Positions 1 to 4,734 of a stretch of DNA of 16,888 nucleotides are shown one piece after another. Made by a program: the position numbers and the translations under genes. This DNA is from JAHFIW01 sp035495855. GTDB lineage: Bacteria > Patescibacteriota > Patescibacteriia > SG8-24. The notes under the pieces were generated by a model. It had not been told where the DNA came from, did no database searches, and was given only the letters and a program-made list of their open reading frames with translations. Position 1 is the first letter of the stretch. Every line of letters begins with the position of its first letter. Location: assembly GCA_035495855.1 (NCBI GenBank), contig DATJFD010000013.1:1-16888 (forward strand), read 5' to 3'.

Positions 1-116
1 ATCGCGGTCTTGGCGAGCTTGAGCTTGCTCTTGCGCCCCCACATGTAGCCCTTGGTCTGGGCCATGATGTTCTTGCGGCGCTTGAGATGGGTTTTTCCGC
101 GTTTGACTCTCGGCAT
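1..116 (-). CDS. rplT: 50S ribosomal protein L20, N-terminal part
   Basis: Structural and assembly protein of the large ribosomal subunit that binds 23S rRNA early in assembly. The reverse strand reads MPRVKRGKTHLKRRKNIMAQ at the start, continuing with TKGYMWGRKSKLKLAKTA. This fits the L20 N-terminus (basic, VKRG near the start, KGY motif near residue 22). Only about 38 codons are present; the rest lies beyond base 1. The start at 116 is the only ATG that fits the family. It is the third gene of infC-rpmI-rplT, 21 bases after the rpmI stop. No convincing Shine-Dalgarno precedes it (only a GGA), so translation may be coupled to rpmI. In well-studied bacteria L20 represses its own operon. Confidence 0.95.
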   Translation of the reverse strand, partial: MPRVKRGKTHLKRRKNIMAQTKGYMWGRKSKLKLAKTA

Positions 117-137
117 AAATGTTGGATCCGGCCAGCT

Positions 138-326
138 TTACTGCTGCTGGGTCAGTTTCTTGATGGTCTTCGCGAACGCGGGGTGCTGCGTCTTGTCGCG
201 CCGCTTTCCGCGGGTCGTGTTGCCCGATTCCCGGGCGTTGAAGTGGTCCTGGCCGGCGGCCCGCTTGAGCACTTTGCCCTTCTTGGTCACCTTGAACCGC
301 TTCGCCATGGCGTTGTGGGTCTTCAT
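138..326 (-). CDS. rpmI: 50S ribosomal protein L35
   Basis: Small basic large-subunit protein of 62 residues, typical for L35. It begins MKTHNAMAKRFKVTKKGKV, matching the family pattern KTHxxxAKRFKVTxxGK, and ends in a Lys-rich stretch with a Gln tail (KKLTQQQ). It sits between infC and rplT, the conserved order in most bacteria. The ATG at 326 is preceded on the transcript by a C-run and T-run with no Shine-Dalgarno, and a 10-bp hairpin lies 22 bases upstream. Initiation may therefore depend on translational coupling, on the hairpin, or on SD-independent initiation. Confidence 0.97.
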   Translation of the reverse strand: MKTHNAMAKRFKVTKKGKVLKRAAGQDHFNARESGNTTRGKRRDKTQHPAFAKTIKKLTQQQ

Positions 327-347
327 AAAGGGGGGTTTGAGACGAGG

Positions 348-371
348 AGGACCTGCCAGAGGGCAGGTCCT
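348..371 (-). promoter_or_regulatory. infC-rpmI intercistronic hairpin
   Basis: AGGACCTGCC (348-357) and GGCAGGTCCT (362-371) form a perfect 10-bp stem with a 4-base loop. The hairpin lies between the infC stop and the rpmI start and has no T-run after it on the minus strand, so it is unlikely to be a terminator. In E. coli and Bacillus, L20 represses this operon through structured mRNA near infC/rpmI. A similar operator is possible here, but the L20-binding features are not recognisable. Confidence 0.5.
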
Positions 372-385
372 AAGCTCGCTCGATA

Positions 386-934
386 TTACGCTTTGCCTAC
401 GATACTTGTCAACTGTCCGCCCTGCCGGACCACGGGCTGCTCGACCTTCACGGGAACGTCCTTATTAAGGAGGGCGATGAACTCTTCGATGACCTTCTTG
501 GCCAGGTCGCCGAACCGCTTTTCACGGCCGCGGAGGATGATCTCGGCCTTCACCTTGTTGCCCTCGGCCAGGAATTCCTTGGCCTTCTCCTTGCGGACCT
601 CCATGTCATGGGGGGCGATGCGCAGCGACAGGCGGATACCCTTCACTTCGACCGTCTTCTGCTTGGCCTTTTGCTTCCGGGCCTCCTTGTCCTGCTCGTA
701 TTTGAACTTGCCGAAGTCGACGATCTTGGCCACGGGAGGCTCGGCTTTCGGCTGGATGACCACGAGATCGAGCTCGCGTTCACGCGCCTTCGCCACGGCT
801 ACCGGGGTGGGCAGTACGCCCAAATGCACGTCGTTCTCGTCGATCACGCGGACCTCGGCGAAACGGATGAGGTCGTTCACGGAATAGACGACTTTTTGTG
901 GCTTCGGCTTGAAGCGTCTTCGGGATATGCGCAA
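386..934 (-). CDS. infC: Translation initiation factor IF-3 (TTG start)
   Basis: IF-3 binds the 30S subunit, prevents premature 50S joining and checks start codons and initiator tRNA. The 182-residue length is normal. The N-domain runs to about residue 80 (VNDLIRFAEVRVIDEND, then LGVLPTPVAVAKARERELDL and PPVAKIVDFGKFKYEQDKE). A Lys-rich linker (KARKQKAKQK) leads to the C-domain (KGIRLSLRIAPHDMEVRKEKA to the end). The frame is closed by TAA eight codons... upstream region contains no ATG or GTG in frame; the best start is TTG at 934. An ATG at 947 is in another frame. A non-AUG start is known for infC in E. coli, where it allows IF-3 to repress itself. It leads the infC-rpmI-rplT operon. Confidence 0.95.
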   Translation of the reverse strand: MRISRRRFKPKPQKVVYSVNDLIRFAEVRVIDENDVHLGVLPTPVAVAKARERELDLVVIQPKAEPPVAKIVDFGKFKYEQDKEARKQKAKQKTVEVKGIRLSLRIAPHDMEVRKEKAKEFLAEGNKVKAEIILRGREKRFGDLAKKVIEEFIALLNKDVPVKVEQPVVRQGGQLTSIVGKA

Positions 935-970
935 GGTCGTCGGGCATTACTCTGATTAAGTACGTTGCCC

Positions 971-999
971 ATGGTACGGGGGTTTTTGCCCTTTGTAAA
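971..999 (-). promoter_or_regulatory. Probable promoter of infC-rpmI-rplT
   Basis: On the minus strand, TTTACA (994-999) and TACCAT (971-976) are separated by 17 bases, matching the sigma-70 -35 box at 5 of 6 positions and the -10 box at 4 of 6. Transcription would start near 964, giving a leader of about 30 bases to the TTG of infC. It lies in the 85-base gap between divergent infC and smpB. Confidence 0.5.
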
Positions 1000-1019
1000 G
1001 GCCTAAAGGAGCGGGTAGA

Positions 1020-1475
1020 GTGGGTGCAGCTATGCCGACACTGGCCGAGAACAAGAAGGCGAAATTCGAATATCAGGTCCTCGACACCGTCGAGGCCGGC
1101 TTGATGCTGACCGGACCCGAGGTCAAATCCGTCCGCAACGGCAGGATGAGCCTGCTCGGCGCGTACGTCAGCATCGCCCGCGGCGCGGTCTGGCTCATCG
1201 GCGCGCACATCCAGCGTTATCCCAACGCCGGGCCTCAATTGGAGTACGATCCCGAGCGCACGCGCCGCCTGTTGCTGCATAAGCGCGAGATCATGAAATT
1301 GGCCGGAAAATTGGAGCAGAAAGGATTGACTTTGGTGCCGATTTCTGTCTATACTAAGGGCTCCAAGATCAAGATCTCCGTCGGTTTGGCGCGCGGAAAG
1401 AAGAATTACGAGAAGAGAGAGACGCTCAGGAAGCGCGACCTCGACCGGGACGTCCGCCGTTCCCTCAAAGGCTGA
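1020..1475 (+). CDS. smpB: SsrA-binding protein SmpB
   Basis: SmpB binds the tRNA-like domain of tmRNA and carries it into stalled ribosomes for trans-translation. After the start the protein reads MPTLAENKKAKFEY, then the diagnostic GLMLTGPEVKSVRNG and, in the second half, RLLLHKREI and KISVGLARGKKNYEKRETL, with a basic C-terminal tail ending RRSLKG that would enter the mRNA channel. At 151 residues the length is normal. I chose GTG at 1020 because AAGGAG (1006-1011) lies 8 bases upstream; the alternative ATG at 1032 is 20 bases from it but gives a start closer to typical SmpB. The tmRNA gene begins 49 bases downstream on the same strand, so both halves of the rescue system are adjacent and probably cotranscribed. 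Confidence 0.96.
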   Translation: MGAAMPTLAENKKAKFEYQVLDTVEAGLMLTGPEVKSVRNGRMSLLGAYVSIARGAVWLIGAHIQRYPNAGPQLEYDPERTRRLLLHKREIMKLAGKLEQKGLTLVPISVYTKGSKIKISVGLARGKKNYEKRETLRKRDLDRDVRRSLKG

Positions 1476-1524
1476 AAGATGACAGACCACAGATGTCTGT
1501 AGTCTGTAGTCTTTTGTCTTTCAG
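1472..1524. repeat. Word palindrome between smpB and ssrA
   Basis: Outer arms CTGAAAGA (1472-1479) and TCTTTCAG (1517-1524) pair perfectly; ACAGA/TCTGT (1489-1493/1496-1500) form the tip. The right arm repeats the word TAGTC/TCTGTAG. One arm is purine-rich and the other pyrimidine-rich. It overlaps the smpB stop and ends at the mature tmRNA 5' end, so it could guide processing of a joint transcript. It shares architecture but not sequence with elements at 1974-2143 and 11795-11873. Confidence 0.6.
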
Positions 1525-1916
1525 GGGGATGACGTGCATCGATGGGAGTTCGTTTCACGGCATGCAATCCGAGGACGTCCGTCACCTCGTAAAACCACGG
1601 GCAACGAACAAGTGCAAACTTGCTCAGCCGGGCGAAGGCTGCGTTCGCGAAAGCGTTCGCTCCTTCGTTCGCTCCGGCTCTCGCGTAACGCTTGAGCCCA
1701 TCCGCCCCGTCGACGTCCGATAGACGGGATCCGGGTGTCATTCATCGGGCAGAGCCTGCGTGTCGCCCTGACGCGCCGGCCGAAATTGCATCGGGGCTTG
1801 GGAAGCAGGATTTCGCCCGTTTCGCCCCTGCGTCCGACGTTCCAAACGGGCTACGATCGTAGAAATGCCATGGGATGCCTCACCAGACGCGAGTTCAACT
1901 CTCGCCATCTCCACCA
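1525..1916 (+). ncRNA. ssrA: tmRNA (transfer-messenger RNA)
   Basis: tmRNA rescues stalled ribosomes by acting first as an alanyl-tRNA and then as an mRNA for a degradation tag. The 5' GGGGATG (1525-1531) pairs over seven positions (one G-U) with CATCTCC (1906-1912), followed by encoded ACCA (1913-1916). The T arm is GCGAG (1889-1893), loop TTCAACT, CTCGC (1901-1905). The 5' part shows the conserved GAGG...CCTCGTAAAA hairpin (1571-1594) and the 3' part the TACGATCGTAGAAATGCC region typical of tmRNA. The length of about 392 nt is normal for a one-piece tmRNA, and I see no sign of a permuted two-piece form. SmpB is encoded directly upstream. The tag reading frame is listed separately. Confidence 0.95.
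1614..1688 (+). other. tmRNA-encoded proteolysis tag frame
   Basis: Reading from GCA AAC at 1614, with an A four bases before the resume codon as in E. coli tmRNA, gives a 24-residue tag that starts ANLLSRAKAAFAK, continues AFAPSF and ends APALA before TAA (1686-1688). The AN start is the usual tmRNA tag start. The tag is long compared with the 10 residues of E. coli, rich in Ala/Phe/Pro, and ends Leu-Ala rather than the common Leu-Ala-Ala. The resume codon is inferred, not proven. Confidence 0.75.
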
Positions 1917-1952
1917 CGTAAAAGCCGCGCCCGAAAGGGAGCGGCTTTTACG
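1917..1952 (+). terminator. Intrinsic terminator of ssrA
   Basis: Immediately after the CCA end, CGTAAAAGCCGC (1917-1928) pairs perfectly with GCGGCTTTTACG (1941-1952). The loop can itself pair CCC/GGG around GAAA. The GC core GCCGC/GCGGC is followed by TTTTA, the layout of a Rho-independent terminator. Confidence 0.85.
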
Positions 1953-1973
1953 TAGGTCAAGCCCCGTGAGAGA

Positions 1974-2143
1974 TCAGAGCGCAGAGAGGAGAGGGAGAGC
2001 AGAGAACAAAGTGCAAAGGAAGACGAGAGGACAGAGACGCCCGACATTTTTTTCGGGGCCGGAAGAATACCAGGCATCTCTGCACTTTGTTCTTACTTTG
2101 CTCTCTGCCCTTTGTTCTCCCTCTGTCCTCTGAACTCTGAACT
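1974..2143. repeat. Word-repeat inverted element
   Basis: A left half (1974-2036) made of purine-rich words (AGAGGAGAGG, AGAGCAGAG, AACAAAG, GCAAAGG, GAGGACAGAG) faces a right half (2076-2143) of their complements (TGCACTTTGTTC, CTTTGCTCTCT, TTTGTTCTC, CTCTGTCCTCTG). GAACAAAGTGCA (2004-2015) and TGCACTTTGTTC (2081-2092) match perfectly, as do 11 bases of GAGAGGACAGAG and CTCTGTCCTCTG, but the words occur in different orders so no single perfect stem forms. The 40-base centre holds CCCGA...TCGGG around a T-run. No coding sequence is credible. With the terminators and the REP it fills the 356-base gap after ssrA. Confidence 0.6.
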
Positions 2144-2171
2144 TCCAACAAAAAGTCGTCATCCCGCGCTC

Positions 2172-2225
2172 GGTGTCAGGCACTAAAGTGCCTGACACCT
2201 TGGTGCCTGACACTTTGGGGTCAGT
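2172..2225. repeat. REP-like palindrome with extra half-unit
   Basis: GGTGTCAGGCACT (2172-2184) and AGTGCCTGACACC (2187-2199) are perfect 13-base inverted repeats with a 2-base loop, followed by another half copy, GGTGCCTGACAC (2202-2213). The GTGTCAGGCAC core resembles repetitive extragenic palindromes often mobilised by RAYT (TnpA_REP) enzymes in other bacteria. No such transposase is in this window. Confidence 0.7.
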
Positions 2226-2234
2226 CTAGAGATG

Positions 2235-2262
2235 AAAAAAACGACCGACAGGAAGTCGGTCG
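2235..2262 (-). terminator. Intrinsic terminator of the flavoprotein gene
   Basis: On the minus strand CGACCGAC (from 2262) pairs with GTCGGTCG (to 2242) around a 5-base loop, an 8-bp perfect stem followed by seven T (A-run 2235-2241 on plus). It starts 11 bases after the stop of the minus-strand oxidoreductase. Confidence 0.9.
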
Positions 2263-2272
2263 CGTAGCGATC

Positions 2273-3889
2273 CTAGAACACGTGGCGTCGCAGCCAGCCC
2301 ATGGCATCCCATGGTTCGGCGGAGATGCCTGCCAGAATGCCGCCCATGGCGCCACCCATCACGCCCGGACCTCCGACGTCGACGCCGGCCATGAGCAGGC
2401 CGGGGACCGGCGTACGCGGACGCAGCCATTGGCAGCGGAAGCGTTCGGGCGTGCTCTCGAGGCCGTAGATCGAGCCGCCCGCGGCGCGGGTGAAGTGGTC
2501 GGTCGAGACGGGGGTCGAGAGCTCGGCGTAGTCGAGCATCGGCCGGAGCCCCGGAAGATGCCGGAAGAGCTGTTCGAGCATCGCTTCCTGCAGGCGCGCC
2601 TTGAAGCCGGCGTACTCCTCGCCGCGGCGCATCCAGCGTTTCTCGCGCCAGGGCAGGAACCTGTCCCAGGGGACGAAGGTCACCGCCTCGCCGGTGTGGC
2701 GCCTTTCGGGCCCCGGATCATGGCTCGGGTCTTTGAGCGACGGGAAGGATACATAGAGCACGGGCGCGGAGCCCGCGGGCGTGTCGGCCGCGACGTGCCA
2801 GGCGTCATCCTCGGGGTCCCACGTCTCGTAGAACCATTGGTTGTTCGCGCCGGCGCCGGCCGCCCTGACGTCTCCTTTGAAGCCCAGGTACAGGCACACG
2901 TGCGCGGGTCCCGGACGAAGCCTCGAGATCTCCGACGTCCATGACGCGCGCCGTACATGCTCGGGCAGGAGCTTCGTGACGGTGGGAATGGCGCCGATGG
3001 CGCTGATCACGAGCGGTGCTCGGATCTCCTCGCCGTCCGCCATGCGGACGCCGGCGGCCTTGCCGCCTTCGACCAGCGTCTCGCGCACGTCGGCGCGGAT
3101 GCGGGTCCATCCGCCGGCTTCGGCCACGGTGCGCAGCAGTTCGCGCGCGATCCGTTCCGAGCCTCCGACAGGATAGTAGCCGCCCCACAGGAAGTGGGTG
3201 ACGACGGACGCCTGGATGGAGAATGACGCGCGCGAGGGCGTGGAACCGTAGTAGCCCCACTGCGAGGCGAACATGGTCCGCAGGCGGGGATCGGCGGTGA
3301 GCCGGGAGATGACCTCGGCGACCGTCGTTTCCTGGTGCCGCCGCGCCTTTCTGCCGAACGTCCTGTCGACGACCGCGCCGAGCGTACGCGGCAGCGCCCG
3401 CGAGACATAGAACGCGCGGAGGTCCGCGCTCGCTTCCCTGGCGAGCCGCAGGTAGCCGTCGATGGCCTCCTTCTCGCGCGGGAACGCCTGGAGCAGGTTC
3501 TCCCGGAATTGCCGCGGGTTGTCCGGGTAGTCGACCCGCAGCCCGTCGGGCATCTGGAACGAGTCGTAGACCGGTCCCAGCGACGCCCATTCGAGCCGTC
3601 CGTCCGTGAGCGCCGACATCATGCGTCCCGGGACGCCGCGCTCGGTCATTTCGCCGACCGCGTGCACGCCCACGTCCCACCGGTAGCCCCGGCGGGCGAA
3701 GGTATGGGTGAATCCTCCCGGTACGTAGTGCTGCTCGAGGATGAGGACCCTCTTTCCCAGTTTGGCGAGCAGGGCTGCGGCGACCATCCCGCCTATGCCC
3801 GAGCCTATGACGATGGCGTCCCAGGGACCGGGTCGGGGATGGCGTCCCCAGGGTTTGGGAGCCTCAAAAGCACTTGCGGAGCCGTCCAT
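2273..3889 (-). CDS. RetSat/CrtI-type FAD-dependent oxidoreductase
   Basis: A 538-residue flavoprotein of the phytoene desaturase/carotenoid isomerase/retinol saturase superfamily. The dinucleotide-binding fold is near the N-terminus: DAIVIGSGIGG (about residues 24-34), then RVLILEQHYVPGGFTHTF ending the second strand, and RGYRWDVGVHAVGE. The family's C-terminal FAD motif is VPGLLMAGVDVGGPGVMGG, near residue 500. EQHYVPGGFTH and WDVGVH resemble all-trans-retinol 13,14-reductases more than classical CrtI, so reduction or isomerisation of a polyene is likelier than desaturation. No other carotenoid or isoprenoid gene is nearby, so the substrate is unknown. The ATG at 3889 has GAGAGG six to seven bases upstream. 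It is a single-gene unit with its own terminator. Horizontal acquisition is plausible but not shown. Confidence 0.85.
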   Translation of the reverse strand: MDGSASAFEAPKPWGRHPRPGPWDAIVIGSGIGGMVAAALLAKLGKRVLILEQHYVPGGFTHTFARRGYRWDVGVHAVGEMTERGVPGRMMSALTDGRLEWASLGPVYDSFQMPDGLRVDYPDNPRQFRENLLQAFPREKEAIDGYLRLAREASADLRAFYVSRALPRTLGAVVDRTFGRKARRHQETTVAEVISRLTADPRLRTMFASQWGYYGSTPSRASFSIQASVVTHFLWGGYYPVGGSERIARELLRTVAEAGGWTRIRADVRETLVEGGKAAGVRMADGEEIRAPLVISAIGAIPTVTKLLPEHVRRASWTSEISRLRPGPAHVCLYLGFKGDVRAAGAGANNQWFYETWDPEDDAWHVAADTPAGSAPVLYVSFPSLKDPSHDPGPERRHTGEAVTFVPWDRFLPWREKRWMRRGEEYAGFKARLQEAMLEQLFRHLPGLRPMLDYAELSTPVSTDHFTRAAGGSIYGLESTPERFRCQWLRPRTPVPGLLMAGVDVGGPGVMGGAMGGILAGISAEPWDAMGWLRRHVF

Positions 3890-3931
3890 TGCGCACCTCT
3901 CAGGTGAGTCGAGTGAAGGAACTGCCGACGT

Positions 3932-3960
3932 ACCGTAATCGAGCGTCCGGATCGTGGCAA
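3932..3960 (-). promoter_or_regulatory. Candidate promoter of the flavoprotein gene
   Basis: On the minus strand TTGCCA (3955-3960, 5 of 6 to the -35 consensus) and TACGGT (3932-3937, 3 of 6) lie 17 bases apart, about 43 bases before the ATG. Spacing is ideal but the -10 box is weak. Confidence 0.35.
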
Positions 3961-3965
3961 TGACG

Positions 3966-4004
3966 GCCGGGACCCTCCCATAGGGCGGCTTTTTCCTTTA
4001 TACT
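3966..4004 (+). promoter_or_regulatory. Candidate promoter and terminator-like hairpin upstream of the sigma operon
   Basis: TATACT (3999-4004) matches the -10 consensus at 5 of 6 positions but has no good -35 box. Just before it, GCCG...CCCT (3966-3976) can pair with AGGG-CGGC (3982-3989), followed by five T, resembling a weak terminator facing the sigma gene. A second possible promoter, TTGATT (4022-4027) with TAGGGT (4045-4050) at 17-base spacing, would start transcription near 4057 and cut into the structured leader. I favour TATACT, with a start near 4011. The 325-base gap 3890-4214 holds these elements and the leader, no gene. Confidence 0.4.
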
Positions 4005-4050
4005 ACCGGGACCGGCTACCCTTGATTTTTCCGCAATAATGATGTAGGGT

Positions 4051-4169
4051 GCACGGTCGCTAAGTCACGGGCAAAGGGCCGCAACCATCGGCCCGTAAGC
4101 CGCGGTCGTGCGGCTTGCGCTGAGAGGAGCCGGCCTTAGCCGGACCTCCAATATCCGCCTCAAGCGGAT
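4051..4169 (+). promoter_or_regulatory. Structured leader RNA, riboswitch-like
   Basis: Several stems crowd 119 bases. GCACGGTCGC (4051-4060) pairs over ten positions, two of them G-U, with GCGGTCGTGC (4102-4111), enclosing hairpin ACGGGC/GCCCGT (4067-4072/4091-4096). This closing stem competes with AAGCCGC/GCGGCTT (4097-4103/4110-4116), which uses the same bases. Two more hairpins follow: GGAG-CCGGC/GCCGG-CTCC (4126-4149, two-base bulge) and ATCCGC/GCGGAT (4153-4169). The sigma gene begins 46 bases later without a Shine-Dalgarno. Mutually exclusive stems before a regulatory gene are the usual form of a riboswitch or attenuator. It contains GGCAAA and GTAAGCC blocks faintly like GEMM riboswitches and a CTGAGA like TPP riboswitches, but I could fit neither consensus. 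Confidence 0.55.
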
Positions 4170-4214
4170 GGCAGCGTAAGATTTATCCCCAACGCCCGTC
4201 AAGACACACGGATA

Positions 4215-4715
4215 ATGCAGGGTCCCCAGCCACAACATGACGAGTTCCTGCAGGCGTATGACCAGTACGCGGACGCCATTTTTAGGCATTGCTACTACCG
4301 GGTCTACGACCGGGAGAAGGCCAAGGAGCTCTCGCAGGAATGCTTCATGAAGACCTGGGAGTACCTGTCGCAGGGCAAGAAGGTCGACAACCTCCGCGCC
4401 TTCCTCTATAGGGTCGCGAACAACCTCATCATCGACTCGAGCCGGAAGAAGAAGGAATCCTCGCTCGACGCCATGATGGAAGAGGGGTTCGAACCCAGGG
4501 AGACCGGTCCGGAGAAGACCACGGTCGCCGCCGAAGCCGGCCAGATGATCGCCCTCCTCGACAAGCTCGACGAGAAGTACCGGGACGTCGTGCGCATGCG
4601 CTACCTCGATGACCTCTCGCCAAAGGAGATCGCCCTGGCGCTGGGAGAATCCGAGAACGTCGTCTCCGTCCGCATCCACCGCGGCATCAAACAACTTCGC
4701 GAATACATGGCCTGA
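4215..4715 (+). CDS. ECF-type RNA polymerase sigma factor
   Basis: A 166-residue sigma-70 family protein with only regions 2 and 4, the extracytoplasmic-function design. Region 2 covers about residues 10-75: YDQYADAIFRHCYYRV, ELSQECFMKTWEYL (the -10/core-binding helix) and LRAFLYRVANNLIIDSSRKKK. A short acidic linker leads to region 4 (about 110-166): LDEKYRDVVRMRYLDDLSPKEIALALGE and the recognition helix NVVSVRIHRGIKQLREYM. The next gene starts 19 bases after the stop and encodes a one-pass membrane protein, the usual place for the regulator that holds an ECF factor. Likely role: switching transcription in response to an envelope signal. No Shine-Dalgarno precedes the ATG, and the leader upstream is strongly structured. 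Its target promoters cannot be named from this window. Confidence 0.93.
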   Translation: MQGPQPQHDEFLQAYDQYADAIFRHCYYRVYDREKAKELSQECFMKTWEYLSQGKKVDNLRAFLYRVANNLIIDSSRKKKESSLDAMMEEGFEPRETGPEKTTVAAEAGQMIALLDKLDEKYRDVVRMRYLDDLSPKEIALALGESENVVSVRIHRGIKQLREYMA

Positions 4716-4734
4716 ACGGCCGCCCACTAAGTAT

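Noticed and set aside
780..1490. 236-codon minus-strand frame spanning infC and smpB
   Set aside because: It overlaps two well-supported genes and lacks recognisable motifs; only its internal ATG at 947 may matter as a competing start.
1735..2133. Plus-strand and minus-strand frames over the tmRNA 3' part and the word repeat
   Set aside because: They overlap a structured RNA gene, its terminator and low-complexity repeats; no ribosome-binding site or protein motif is seen.
2172..2225. Insertion sequence end
   Set aside because: No transposase frame or target duplication nearby; the symmetrical short palindrome fits a REP unit better.
4051..4169. Known GEMM (c-di-GMP) or TPP riboswitch
   Set aside because: Only short blocks agree (GGCAAA, GTAAGCC, CTGAGA); the second conserved halves and required stems could not be placed.
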